This document shows positions 17,522-26,958 of a DNA stretch of 64,000 bases, in pieces. A program made the translations under genes and the position numbers. The notes beneath the pieces were generated by a model. The model had not been told where the DNA came from. It made no database searches and worked only from the letters and a program-made list of their open reading frames with translations. Within the stretch, counting starts at the first letter, position 1. Each line of letters opens with the position of its first letter. Origin of the DNA: CAWGHZ01 sp963775315 (lineage in GTDB: Bacteria > Pseudomonadota > Alphaproteobacteria > MPNO01 > DASWLB01); contig CAVZIN010000007.1 of NCBI GenBank assembly GCA_963775315.1, forward strand, positions 868,001-932,000, read 5' to 3'.

Positions 17522-18952
17522 ATGCTGGGCGGGGCCATGATCCGGGGGCGAAGCAGGATAACCCGCGTGCCGGCGGCCGCGCTCGCATGCGCGGGCATCG
17601 TGTTGGCCCTTGGCCTTGCGACGGCGGCGCCGGCGCCGGCCGAGACGCTTCAGGACGCCCTGGTTCAGGCCTACAATACGAGCCCGCGCCTCGCCGCCAT
17701 CCGTGCCCAGCTCCGCGCGACAGATGAAACCGTGGCCCAGGCGATGTCCGGCTGGCGTCCGACCCTCACCCTTTCGGGCAGCGCCGGCGAGGATTACAGC
17801 AATTCCGGCGGCGGGTTCGGCTCGGGACGTCGCCACACGACCCCCCGCAGCGGCTCGCTGTCGCTCAACGAGAACATCTATCGCGGCGGCCGCACCGAGG
17901 CCGCAATCAGTGTCGCCGACTACAACGTCAAATCCAATCAGGCGCTGCTGTTCGACACCGAGCAGCAGGTGCTGCTGGCCGCCGCCACGGCCTACATGGA
18001 CGTGCTGCGCGACCAGGCGGTGGTCGAGCTCAACATCAACAACGAGAAGGTGCTGCAACGTCAGCTCGACGCGACGCGCGACCGCTTCCAGGTGGGCGAG
18101 GTGACGCGCACCGACGTGTCGCAGGCTGAAGCCAGCCTTGCCGGCGCGCACGCCGACCGAACGGCCGCCGAGGGCGCGCTCGCCAACTCACGGACCAACT
18201 ACCGCGCCGTGGTCGGCACGTTGCCGGGGACGTTGCAGCCAACACAGGCGCTGGGCGGGCTGCCCGCCAATCTCAAGGAGGCGACGGCGCTCGCCGGCGA
18301 CAAGGCGTTTCCGGTGCTGGAGGCGGCTTACACCGAGCAGGCGGCGCGGTCCAACGTCGACCTGATCTTCGGCGAGCTCCTGCCGCTCGTGACGGTCGGA
18401 GGCAATCTGGCCGACGGGCGCGACACCAGCCTTCCGGGCTCGTTCAGCAAGACCGCCTCGCTTTCTCTCAACGTGACCGTGCCGCTCTACGAATCGGGCA
18501 GCGTCTATGCCCGGGTGCGCCAGGCAAAGGAAACGGCGGCGCAACGGCGGAACGAGCTCGACCAGCAGGTTCGCACCTCGATCCAGAACGCGACCACGGC
18601 ATGGAACCAGCTTGAGACCGCACGGGCCCAGATCAACTCGTTCGCGGCGCAGGTGAACTCCAGCCAGATCGCCCTCAACGGCATTCAGCAGGAGGCCCAG
18701 GTGGGCCAGCGCACCGTTCTCGACGTCTTGACCACGCAGCAGACCTTGCTGACCGCCCAGGTCAACCTGGTGCGGGCGCGCCACGACTTCGTGATCGCGA
18801 GCTATGCGGTGCGCTCGGCGGTGGGAGAGCTTACCGCCCGGGATCTTAAGCTGCCGGTCGACTTCTACGACTACGTGCGGCATTACGAAGAGACCCGCGA
18901 CCGCTGGTTCGGCACCGGAATCAAGGCCGAGGACCAGACGACGGGGAAGTAG
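17522..18952 (+). CDS. tolC: TolC-family outer membrane efflux protein
   Basis: The 476-residue protein has a signal peptide (hydrophobic core about residues 18-36, APAPAETL cleavage). The mature part has two similar halves of long coiled-coil helices with beta-barrel strands, the outer-membrane channel-tunnel fold of type I secretion and RND efflux. Typical stretches are ETLQDALVQAYNTSPRL, RVGEVTRTDVSQAEA-like QVGEVTRTDVSQAEA, and near the end VGQRTVLDVLTTQQ. ATG 17522 follows GGAACGAG; ATG 17537 is an alternative. A hairpin (18959-18979) follows the gene. No adaptor or inner-membrane pump genes lie nearby. Confidence 0.9.
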   Translation: MLGGAMIRGRSRITRVPAAALACAGIVLALGLATAAPAPAETLQDALVQAYNTSPRLAAIRAQLRATDETVAQAMSGWRPTLTLSGSAGEDYSNSGGGFGSGRRHTTPRSGSLSLNENIYRGGRTEAAISVADYNVKSNQALLFDTEQQVLLAAATAYMDVLRDQAVVELNINNEKVLQRQLDATRDRFQVGEVTRTDVSQAEASLAGAHADRTAAEGALANSRTNYRAVVGTLPGTLQPTQALGGLPANLKEATALAGDKAFPVLEAAYTEQAARSNVDLIFGELLPLVTVGGNLADGRDTSLPGSFSKTASLSLNVTVPLYESGSVYARVRQAKETAAQRRNELDQQVRTSIQNATTAWNQLETARAQINSFAAQVNSSQIALNGIQQEAQVGQRTVLDVLTTQQTLLTAQVNLVRARHDFVIASYAVRSAVGELTARDLKLPVDFYDYVRHYEETRDRWFGTGIKAEDQTTGK

Positions 18953-18958
18953 TTCGCG

Positions 18959-18979
18959 GCGTTTAGATTATGTAAACGC
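18959..18979 (+). terminator. Probable terminator after tolC
   Basis: GCGTTTA and TAAACGC pair around a 7-base loop, directly after the tolC stop and before TGTTTGG. The stem is short and the T run weak, so confidence is moderate. Confidence 0.4.
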
Positions 18980-19016
18980 TGTTTGGCCACCTTGGTCGGA
19001 AACCCGGATTCAGGAC

Positions 19017-19817
19017 ATGGCCGATCCAAAGCCACAGCAGCAAGAGCCGTCGATGGAGGAGATTCTTGCCTCCATCCGGCGAATCATTTCCGAGGACGAC
19101 GCCGAAGCGCCGATTCCCGCGGCCGCCGAGGCCGCCCCGAGCGCGGCCCCTCCCGTCGCGGAGCCGCCGCCCGAGGCGCCCCGGGAGGCGCCGACCCGTG
19201 CTGCGCCACCGGCCAAGTCCACCCCCGTGCGGCCCGTGCCGGTGGAGCCGGATGAGCCCGAGGACGTGCTCGAGCTGACCGACACCGTTTCGGAGAGCGG
19301 CACGGTGGTGCCGCTCGGCCCGCCTGCGCCGCCCCCGGCGGCAGCACCGCCGCCGCCCGCACCCGCTGCGAAGGCACCGCCACCCGTGCCTGCCGCAAAG
19401 GCGCCGCAGACCGCGTCTACGGCAAAGGCGCCCACACCCAACGCCAAGGCGCCGCCGGAGGAGGAAATCGAGCTCCGTGACGTCACCGAGGAGCCGCCTT
19501 CCATGCCTGACGCCCCGTCACGCTCGTCACCGCCCGAGCCGGAACCGGCCGCAGCCACCCGTGCCGCCCGCGAAACCGACCTGGTGTCGCAGGCGACGGC
19601 GCAGGCCGCGACGGCGAGCCTTGCCGCGCTGGCCCAGGCGGTTGACCGCCAAGTGTCCGGCGCGCCGCTCAGCGTGGGTGGCCACTCGCTCGAGGACCTG
19701 GTGAAGGAGATCATGCGGCCGATGATCCGCGACTGGCTCGACGCCCACCTCCCGGGCCTGGTCGAGCGGCTGGTCCGGCGCGAGATCGAGCGCATGGCGC
19801 ACCACGCGCAGGAATAG
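19017..19817 (+). CDS. popZ: PopZ-like cell-pole organising protein (DUF2497)
   Basis: The 266-residue protein has the PopZ layout: a short N-terminal helix (QQEPSMEEILASIRRIISED, about residues 8-27), a long Pro/Ala/Glu-rich disordered linker (about residues 35-200), and a C-terminal helical block containing LEDLVKEIMRPMIRDWLD and LPGLVERLVRREIERM. In Caulobacter this protein self-assembles into a polar matrix anchoring ParB/centromeres. The linker here is longer and richer in Pro than in Caulobacter. Its place between tolC and valS is the usual one in alphaproteobacteria. Confidence 0.85.
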   Translation: MADPKPQQQEPSMEEILASIRRIISEDDAEAPIPAAAEAAPSAAPPVAEPPPEAPREAPTRAAPPAKSTPVRPVPVEPDEPEDVLELTDTVSESGTVVPLGPPAPPPAAAPPPPAPAAKAPPPVPAAKAPQTASTAKAPTPNAKAPPEEEIELRDVTEEPPSMPDAPSRSSPPEPEPAAATRAARETDLVSQATAQAATASLAALAQAVDRQVSGAPLSVGGHSLEDLVKEIMRPMIRDWLDAHLPGLVERLVRREIERMAHHAQE

Positions 19818-19884
19818 CGGGACCGCCTCGCGGTCCGGTCGAAGCGCGGTGACAAGCCGGGCCGGAACGCGCTAAACGTCCGCT

Positions 19885-22552
19885 ATGCTCGAAAAGACCT
19901 ATAATCCGGCCGAGGCCGAGGCCCGCCAGTACGCCCGCTGGGAGGAGGCCGGCGCCTTCGCCTGCGCCGACACGCGGGGCGAGACACCGGGCGCGCGGGC
20001 CTACACCATCGTGATCCCGCCGCCCAACGTGACGGGCAGCCTGCACATGGGGCATGCCCTCAACAACACGCTGCAGGACATCCTGGCCAAATTCGAGCGG
20101 ATGCGCGGGCGCGACGTGCTGTGGCAGCCAGGCACCGACCATGCCGGCATTGCGACCCAGATGGTGGTCGAGCGTCAGCTTGTGGCCGAGGGCAAGACGC
20201 GCCAGGAGATGGGGCGCGAGGCCTTCATCGAGCGGGTGTGGAGCTGGAAGGCCGAGTCGGGTGGGACGATCATCGGCCAGCTCCGCCGGCTCGGCGCCTC
20301 GTGCGACTGGTCGCGCGAGCGTTTCACGATGGACGAGGGTCTGTCGCAAGCGGTCCGGCGCGTGTTCGTCACGCTCTACCGCGAGGGGCTGATTTACAAG
20401 GACAAGCGGCTGGTCAACTGGGACCCGAAGCTGCACACCGCGATCTCCGACCTCGAGGTGGAGAACCGCGAGACGGTGGGGAAGCTTTGGTACTTCCGTT
20501 ACCCGCTGGAGGACGGGTCGGGGCACATCACCGTCGCGACCACCCGGCCCGAGACCATGTTGGGCGACACGGCGGTCGCGGTGCATCCCGACGACGAACG
20601 GTACAAGGCCCTCGTCGGCAAGCACGTCATCCTGCCGCTCGTGGGACGGCGCATCCCCATCGTGGCCGACGAATATGCCGACCCGGAGAAGGGCGCGGGC
20701 GCGGTCAAGATCACCCCGGCGCACGATTTCAACGATTTCGAGGTCGGGCGGCGGCATGGGCTCCCGATGATCTCGGTGCTCGATTCCGACGCGCGCATCT
20801 CAGAGGAGGCGCCCGAGCAATTCCGCGGCCTCGACCGGTTCGAGGCGCGCGAGCGGGTGGTCGCGGAGATGGACTCGCTCGGCCTCCTCGACAAGATCGA
20901 GGACAACGCCATGACCGTGCCCTACGGCGACCGGTCGGGCGTCGTGATCGAGCCGCGCCTCACCGATCAGTGGTACGTGAACGCGGCCGAGCTCGCCAAG
21001 CCGGCGGTGCAGGCGGTCGAGCGCGGCGCCACGGTCTTCGTGCCGCGCCATTGGGAGAACACGTTCTTCGAGTGGATGCGCAACATTCAGCCCTGGTGCA
21101 TCTCGCGCCAGCTCTGGTGGGGTCACCAGAATTCCCGCATGGTACGGGCCGGACGGGCGCATCTTCGTCGCCGAGACCGAAGACGAGGCGAAGCGCGACG
21201 CCGCGAAGCACTATGGAAAGGCCACCGAGATCGCGCGCGATCCGGACGTGCTCGACACCTGGTTCTCGTCGGCGCTGTGGCCGTTCTCGACGCTCGGGTG
21301 GCCCGACGACACGCCGGCGCTCAGGCACCACTACCCGACCGACGTGCTGGTCACCGGCTTCGACATCATCTTCTTCTGGGTCGCACGCATGATGATGATG
21401 GGGCTGCATTTCCGCGAGGAGGTGCCGTTCCACACGGTCTACATCCACGCGCTGGTGCGCGACGAGCGCGGCCAGAAGATGTCGAAATCCAAGGGCAACG
21501 TGCTTGACCCGCTGGAGCTGATCGACGCTTACGGCGCCGACGCGCTGCGCTTCACCTTGGCCGCGCTGGCGGCGCAGGGGCGCGACATCAAGCTCGCCCC
21601 CGCGCGCGTCGAGGGCTACCGCAACTTCGTCACAAAGCTGTGGAACGCGGCGCGCTATGCCGAAATGAACGGTTGCGCCGCGGTCGCCGGGTTCGATCCG
21701 GCCGCGGCCAAGCTCACCGTCAACCGCTGGATCGTCGGTGAGGCGGCGGCCTGCGAGCGCGCGGTCAGCGAGGCGCTCGGCGAGTACCGGTTCAACGACG
21801 CGGCGGGCGCGATCTACCACTTCACCTGGCACAGCTTCTGCGATTGGTATCTCGAGTTCACCAAGCCGATCCTCAACGGCGGGGACGAGCTCGCCGCGAT
21901 CGAGACGCGTGCCACGACCGCCTGGGTGCTGGAGCAAATTCTCCACGTTGCCCACCCGTTCATGCCCTTCGTGACCGAGGAGTTGTGGACGACGTTGGCG
22001 CCGGAAGGCGGCGCGCGCGCCTCGATGCTGGTGACCGCGCCTTGGCCGCAGCTCGGGCCCGCGCTGGAGGATGCGGCGGCCCGGGACGAGATGGGCTGGG
22101 TGGTGCGGCTGATCTCCGCCGTGCGCGGCGTCCGGACCGAGATGAACGTGCCCGCCGGGGCCAAGATCCCGCTCGCCTTCGCCGGCGCGTCCGATATGAC
22201 GGCTTCGCGCGTCGCCACTCATCGCGAGCTGATCGAACGTCTCGCCCGCGTGACCGACCTCGCGCCGGTCGCCACCCCGCCGAAGGGGGCGCTGCAGATC
22301 GTTGTTGACGAAGCGACGTTCCTGCTCCCGCTCGCCGGGGTGATCGACGTCGCGGCGGAGAAGACGCGGCTTGCGCGCGAGCGCGACAAGGTGGCGGCGG
22401 AGATCGCAAAGATCGACAAGAAGCTGGGCAACGAAAGCTTCGTGTCCCGCGCGCCGGTCGAGGTGGTCGAGGAGCAGCGCGAGCGCCGAGCCGAGTACGA
22501 GGCGACCCGGGCCCGCCTGGCCGAAGCGCTGGAGCGGCTGGCGTCGGTCTAA
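19885..22552 (+). CDS. valS: Valyl-tRNA synthetase with a one-base frameshift near 21130
   Basis: The gene charges tRNA-Val. The first frame (19885-21129) has the HIGH motif PNVTGSLHMGH and the editing domain, and runs in register to QLWWGHQ. The second frame carries DPDVLDTWFSSALWPFSTLGW, the KMSKS loop (GQKMSKSKGN), the anticodon-binding domain and the C-terminal coiled coil, ending at 22552. Deleting one A from CCAGAATTCCC at 21129-21134 restores an uninterrupted protein of about 888 residues, normal for ValS. Nothing else is damaged. An essential gene is unlikely to be truly broken, so a sequence error is the simplest explanation. No second valS is in the window. Confidence 0.85.
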
Positions 22553-22617
22553 ACGTCGCCTTTCTTGGGGAGCGCGGAGCCGGTAGGATCGCGGCTCCCG
22601 CTGCAAGGGAGGCTGTT

Positions 22618-23082
22618 ATGGTCGGTTTCCTGCGTGTGCTGGCTTATGCGTGTGCGCTGCTCTCGATCGCGGCCGCCTCGGCGGACGCGGCTGGCGCGCG
22701 TCGGCCCGAGGCGCAATTCGTCGGCGCGGTCGAGATCAGCGGCTTTCATTTCGGCTATAGCTCGCCGGTGACCCTCGTCGTCGAGTCGCAATCGCCGTTT
22801 CGTGCCCGCGTTCTCACGCCGCCCGTCGACCAGGTCGGAGATGCCGGCAAGGTCTACCTCGAAATCGCTCCTGTCGGGGTCGCGGAATGGTTCGTGATCA
22901 CCCAAGGTCAAGCCAATGACCACGAGCTGTCGTTTTCGATGCCGACCGAGTACTGGCCCGAGGGTGCGGCCGTGAAGCTCGAACGGACCGACGACGGCTA
23001 TCGGAGCACCTTGATCTTCGAGCCACAAACCTTGGCTGGGCGCTCCGTTGTTGGACAAATTCTGCTGAAGCCGAGTCCCTGA
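22618..23082 (+). CDS. Hypothetical secreted protein
   Basis: I do not recognise this 154-residue protein. It has a clear signal peptide (about residues 1-25, ending near ASADAAG), no membrane segment or cysteine pair in the mature part, and mostly beta-strand-like alternation (VTLVVESQSPFRARVLTPPV). The ATG follows AAGGGAGG at 22605-22612. It probably is a small periplasmic beta-rich protein. It sits alone between valS and ilvD. Confidence 0.7.
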   Translation: MVGFLRVLAYACALLSIAAASADAAGARRPEAQFVGAVEISGFHFGYSSPVTLVVESQSPFRARVLTPPVDQVGDAGKVYLEIAPVGVAEWFVITQGQANDHELSFSMPTEYWPEGAAVKLERTDDGYRSTLIFEPQTLAGRSVVGQILLKPSP

Positions 23083-23170
23083 CCGTCCGGCGCTAGTCGT
23101 CCCCCTAGGCATGGCGCGGGGGCGCGTCTATGCTCGCGCCCTTCTAGTCAAAAGACGCCGAGGGGAGCAC

Positions 23171-24931
23171 ATGCCCGAAGGAACAACCGCCCGCACCCGC
23201 GCCCGTCCGGCGGCGAAGCGCATCGACAAGTCGCGCCTGCCGTCGCGCCACGTGACCGAAGGTCCGGAGCGTGCGCCGCACCGCTCCTACCTCTACGCCA
23301 TGGGGCTGACGGAGGAAGAGATCCACCAGCCGCTGGTCGGCGTCGCGACCTGCTGGAACGAGGCGGCACCCTGCAACATCACGCTGTCGCGCCAGGCGCA
23401 GGCGGCGAAGAAGGGCGCGCGCGCTGCGGGCGGGACGCCGCGCGAGTTCACGACCATCACGGTGACCGACGGCATCGCCATGGGCCATGCTGGTATGAAG
23501 TCGTCCCTGGTTTCGCGCGACCTGATCGCGGATTCGGTCGAGCTCACCATGCGCGGGCATTGTTACGACGCGCTGGTCGGTCTCGCCGGCTGCGACAAGT
23601 CGCTGCCCGGGCTGATGATGGCGATGGTCCGGCTCAACGTGCCATCGGTGTTCATGTACGGCGGCACGATCCTGCCCGGGAAGTTCCGCGGCAAGGACGT
23701 GACGGTGGTCGACGTGTTCGAGGGCGTCGGCAAGTATGCCGCCGGCAATTTTTCGGCGAGCGACCTCGCCGAGCTCGAGGCGGTGGCCTGCCCGTGCGGC
23801 GGGTCGTGCGGCGGGCAGTACACCGCGAACACGATGGCCTGCGTTTCCGAGGCGATGGGGCTCGCGCTGCCCAACTCCGCCGGCACGCCGGCGTCCTATG
23901 AGTCGCGCGACGCCTTCGCCGAGCAGTCGGGTGCGGCGGTGATGAACCTGCTGCGCCTCAACCTCCGGCCGCGCGACATCGTTACCCGCGAGGCGCTGGA
24001 GAACGCCGCGATGGTGGTTGGCGCGACCGGCGGTTCGACCAACGCGGCGCTGCATCTGCCGGCGATCGCCAACGAGGCGGGCATCAAGTTCGACCTGTTC
24101 GACGTCGCGCGCATCTTCAAGAAGACGCCCTACATCGCCGATCTGATGCCGGGCGGGCGGTTTACAGCGGCCGACATGTGGCAGGCGGGCGGCGTGCCGG
24201 TGGTGATCCGCGAGCTTCTGGACGCGAAGCTGCTGCACGGCGACTGCATGACCGTGACCGGCAAGACCATCGCCGAGAATCATCGCGGCGTCCGCTTCCC
24301 GGAAGGGCAGGACGTGTTCCACCGCATCTCCAAGCCGCTGTCCAAGACCGGCGGCGTGGTCGGGCTCCGCGGCAACCTCGCGCCCGACGGCGCCATCGTG
24401 AAGGTCGCCGGCATGAAGGAGCTGACCTTCCGCGGCAAGGCGCGCTGCTTCGACTGCGAGGAGGATGCGTTCGACGCGGTGGTGAAGAAGAAGATCAAGC
24501 CGGGAGAGGTCATCGTCATCCGCTATGAGGGGCCGAAGGGCGGCCCCGGCATGCGCGAGATGCTGTCCACCACCGCCGCGCTCTACGGCGAAGGAATGGG
24601 CGAGAAGGTGGCGCTGATCACCGATGGGCGCTTCTCGGGCGGCACGCGCGGGTTCTGCATCGGCCATGTCGGGCCGGAGGCGGCAGTCGGCGGGCCGATC
24701 GGGCTGTTGAAGAACGGCGACGTGATCGTTATCGACGCGAAGAAAGGCCGGCTCGACGTCGAGCTTTCCGATGCCGAGCTTACCCGCCGCCGGCGCAAGT
24801 GGAAGCCGCGCATGCACGACTATCAGGCGGGCGCGCTGTGGCGCTATGCCCAGACGGTCGGCTCCGCGCGCTGGGGCGCAGTGACCCATCCCGGCGCGAG
24901 CGCCGAGACGCACGTCTACGCGGACATCTAG
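23171..24931 (+). CDS. ilvD: Dihydroxy-acid dehydratase (IlvD/Edd family)
   Basis: The 586-residue Fe-S dehydratase converts 2,3-dihydroxy-isovalerate to 2-oxoisovalerate in branched-chain amino acid synthesis. Cluster ligands are visible in WNEAAPCN (C68), AGCDKSLPG and CPCGGSCGGQYTANTM; the C-terminal DGRFSGGTRGFCIGHV is the strong family signature. ATG 23171 is chosen because AGGGGAG lies just upstream; the frame is open from 23111. Sugar-acid dehydratases share the family, and the neighbours here (VOC protein, TRAP receptor) are not biosynthetic, so a catabolic role is possible. Confidence 0.82.
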   Translation: MPEGTTARTRARPAAKRIDKSRLPSRHVTEGPERAPHRSYLYAMGLTEEEIHQPLVGVATCWNEAAPCNITLSRQAQAAKKGARAAGGTPREFTTITVTDGIAMGHAGMKSSLVSRDLIADSVELTMRGHCYDALVGLAGCDKSLPGLMMAMVRLNVPSVFMYGGTILPGKFRGKDVTVVDVFEGVGKYAAGNFSASDLAELEAVACPCGGSCGGQYTANTMACVSEAMGLALPNSAGTPASYESRDAFAEQSGAAVMNLLRLNLRPRDIVTREALENAAMVVGATGGSTNAALHLPAIANEAGIKFDLFDVARIFKKTPYIADLMPGGRFTAADMWQAGGVPVVIRELLDAKLLHGDCMTVTGKTIAENHRGVRFPEGQDVFHRISKPLSKTGGVVGLRGNLAPDGAIVKVAGMKELTFRGKARCFDCEEDAFDAVVKKKIKPGEVIVIRYEGPKGGPGMREMLSTTAALYGEGMGEKVALITDGRFSGGTRGFCIGHVGPEAAVGGPIGLLKNGDVIVIDAKKGRLDVELSDAELTRRRRKWKPRMHDYQAGALWRYAQTVGSARWGAVTHPGASAETHVYADI

Positions 24932-24941
24932 GGAGGTCGCT

Positions 24942-25490
24942 ATGACCGCCATTCCGTATTCCGAGCTCGGCCATGTCGGGATCTATGTCGAGGACCTCGA
25001 CCGGATGATCGCGTTCTACGGCCGGGTGCTGGGCTATGTGGTGAACGACCGGGGTACGCCGCCCTTGGGCGGCAACGAGATGTGTTTCCTGTCCCGCAAC
25101 CCGGACGAGCATCACCAGCTCGTGTTCATGGCGGGCCGGCCACAGGGCGTGCCGTCGCAGATCGTGCAGCTCTCGCACCGCATGCGCGGCCTGGGCGATC
25201 TCCGTGCGATGCACGAGATCGTCGCGGCCGAGCCAGAGGCGTCCGATATCCAGCTCCGCGCCCACGGCATCGCCTGGTCGATGTACTTCAAGGACCCGGA
25301 GGGCAACATCATCGAATGCTACGTGCCGTCGCCTTGGTACGTGCATGCGCCGTCGGCCGTGCCGTTCGATTTCGTCACCATGTCGGACGAGGAGATTTTC
25401 GCCCACACCCAGAAGGTGCTGGAGGGCAGGGCGGACTTCCGGACATTCGCGGACTGGCGCGCCGACGCCGCTGCACGGTTGGGCGCCTAG
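24942..25490 (+). CDS. VOC-family protein (glyoxalase / extradiol dioxygenase fold)
   Basis: The 182-residue protein has the beta-alpha-beta-beta-beta repeats of the vicinal oxygen chelate fold. Metal ligands are probably H in ELGHVGIYV, H in DEHHQLVF and E in GNIIECYVPSP, the pattern of type I extradiol dioxygenases and related enzymes. It begins 10 bases after ilvD (GGGAGGTCGCTATG), so the two are one operon. The C-terminal tail (FAHTQKVLEGRADFRTFADW) resembles that of dioxygenase-like proteins in aromatic degradation clusters. Reaction unknown. Confidence 0.78.
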   Translation: MTAIPYSELGHVGIYVEDLDRMIAFYGRVLGYVVNDRGTPPLGGNEMCFLSRNPDEHHQLVFMAGRPQGVPSQIVQLSHRMRGLGDLRAMHEIVAAEPEASDIQLRAHGIAWSMYFKDPEGNIIECYVPSPWYVHAPSAVPFDFVTMSDEEIFAHTQKVLEGRADFRTFADWRADAAARLGA

Positions 25491-25522
25491 GGCGGTCGGG
25501 TAACAAGAAGGGGAGGGAAATC

Positions 25523-26554
25523 ATGCGTCATCGTCTGATCCGGGCGGCGCTCGTCGCTGCCGTGGCGTCGTCCATGCCGCTCTGCGCCCAGGCGGCGCCG
25601 GCGGTCCTACGCCTCGCCGTGACGACATCGCCGCAATCGAAGATCAATACCTGGGGCCTGACGCCCTGGGCGAACGACGTGAACAAGGCTGGCGGCGGCG
25701 CGGTCGAGGTAAAGGTCTTCGCCGGCACGAGCATCGCGAGCAACGTCAACGTCTACGAGCGCATCCTGAGCGGCGTCGCGGATGCCGGCTTCGGCATATT
25801 CGGGCCGTTTGCCGGAATTTTCAAAAAGGTGAATGTCGCGGGCCTGCCGTTCCTCGCGCACGATTGCCTCGAATCGACCATGGCGTTGTGGCAGCTCTAC
25901 CATTCGGGGCTGATCGCCGACGAGTTTTCGAAGGTCAAGGTGCTCGCCCTGTTCACCTTCCCCGCCGCTGCAATCAACACCAACAAGCCGATCCGGACGG
26001 CCGAGGACCTCGCCGGCATGAAGATCGCGAGCTCGGACCGCATCATGAGCGAGCTTGTGTCGGCGCTCGGCGCGACCCCGGTGACCATGGCCCCGCCGGA
26101 GTTCTACCAGGCGCTCAACCGCGGTACCGTCTCGGGCGCCGCGGTCGGCTGGACCGCGATCATGACCTTTCGGCTCGACGACGTGACGCACTATCACCTC
26201 GAGACCGATTCGGGCCAGTCGCCGGCCTTCGTGCTGATGAACAAGCGCTCCTACGCGCGCCTGCCCGCAGCCGGGAAAAAAGCGATCGACCAATATTCGG
26301 GCGAGGTCTTCTTCCGGCGCATGGGCGAGCTCACCGTCCGCCAGACCGCGCTCGGCCGGAAGCTGACCGAGGCGAAGCCCAACCAGCACATTTCCGCGCT
26401 GAGCCCGGCCGAGGCGGCGCGCTGGACAAAGCTTGGCGAGCCGGTGGTGCGGCGATGGTTGGAGGCGACACCCGATGGCGCTCGCGTGCTCGCGGCCTAT
26501 CGCAAGGCGATCGCGGCCTATCGTGCGGCGCATATGAAGGGCCACGCAGGGTAG
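25523..26554 (+). CDS. TRAP transporter substrate-binding protein (DctP family), orphan
   Basis: The 343-residue periplasmic receptor has a signal peptide ending near CAQAAPAV and the DctP pattern: WANDVNKAGGGAVEVKVFAG, DLAGMKIASSDRIMSELVSALGATPVTM, PPEFYQALNRGTVSGA. The conserved Arg that pairs with the substrate carboxylate normally lies in the 'KIR' stretch, here KIASSDR. AAGGGGAGGG precedes the ATG. TRAP importers need DctQ and DctM membrane subunits; neither is nearby, so the receptor must work with unlinked ones. It may share an operon with ilvD and the VOC gene (32-base gap). Confidence 0.85.
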   Translation: MRHRLIRAALVAAVASSMPLCAQAAPAVLRLAVTTSPQSKINTWGLTPWANDVNKAGGGAVEVKVFAGTSIASNVNVYERILSGVADAGFGIFGPFAGIFKKVNVAGLPFLAHDCLESTMALWQLYHSGLIADEFSKVKVLALFTFPAAAINTNKPIRTAEDLAGMKIASSDRIMSELVSALGATPVTMAPPEFYQALNRGTVSGAAVGWTAIMTFRLDDVTHYHLETDSGQSPAFVLMNKRSYARLPAAGKKAIDQYSGEVFFRRMGELTVRQTALGRKLTEAKPNQHISALSPAEAARWTKLGEPVVRRWLEATPDGARVLAAYRKAIAAYRAAHMKGHAG

Positions 26555-26566
26555 CGGGCAGGGGGC

Positions 26567-26596
26567 TTGACTCTTAACCGATATGTTAATTAACAT
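26567..26596 (+). promoter_or_regulatory. Promoter of the arsR operon, embedded in its operator
   Basis: TTGACT (26567-26572) and TAACAT (26591-26596) are 18 bases apart. Initiation about 7-9 bases after the -10 box would fall at 26603-26605, that is on or next to the A of the arsR ATG, and no ribosome site is visible before the ATG. This predicts a leaderless or nearly leaderless mRNA. Confidence 0.5.
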
Positions 26597-26605
26597 GACG
26601 GTTAA
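26574..26605. promoter_or_regulatory. Extended ArsR-type operator dyad
   Basis: A 14-bp perfect palindrome ATGTTAATTAACAT (26583-26596) is flanked symmetrically by TTAACCG (26574-26580) and CGGTTAA (26599-26605), forming a 32-bp dyad with only the two 2-base spacers unmatched. It covers the -10 box and ends on the start codon, ideal for autorepression. Confidence 0.75.
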
Positions 26606-26958
26606 TGACTGAGCCCGCCGCCCTCGACCGTACTTTCGCCGCGCTCGCCGACCCAACGCGCCGGGCCATCCTCGCCCAACTCGCCGACGGGGAGGCGACG
26701 GTGAACGAGCTGGCGGCGCCCTTCGATATCTCGCTGCCGGCGATTTCCCGCCATCTCAAGGTGCTGGAGACGGCGCGGCTGATCGTGCGCGTGCGCGATC
26801 GCCAGTTCCAGCGCTGCCGGCTTGCGCCCGCCGCGCTCGCCAATGCGGCCGATTGGCTCGAATTCTACCGCGAATTCTGGACCCGGAGCCTCGACCGGCT
26901 CGAGGCGCACCTTGCCAAGGAGAAATCCGATGCCAAGCCCCGCCGCTCACCTCGCTGA
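26605..26958 (+). CDS. ArsR-family winged-helix repressor
   Basis: The 117-residue protein has the compact ArsR/SmtB wHTH: FAALADPTRRAILAQLADGE, then the recognition helix LPAISRHLKVLETARLI and the wing VRDRQFQRCRL. The metal-binding ELCVCDL motif is absent (NELAAPFDISL instead), so it probably senses something other than arsenite, like other regulators paired with AHSA1 (SRPBCC) genes. Its stop lies 26 bases past the start of the next gene. Autoregulation through the dyad at 26574-26605 is very likely. Confidence 0.88.
   Translation: MTEPAALDRTFAALADPTRRAILAQLADGEATVNELAAPFDISLPAISRHLKVLETARLIVRVRDRQFQRCRLAPAALANAADWLEFYREFWTRSLDRLEAHLAKEKSDAKPRRSPR

Noticed and set aside
21129..21134. Programmed frameshift in valS
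   Set aside because: There is no slippery heptamer or following pseudoknot-like structure; a simple extra A in a non-repetitive site suggests error.
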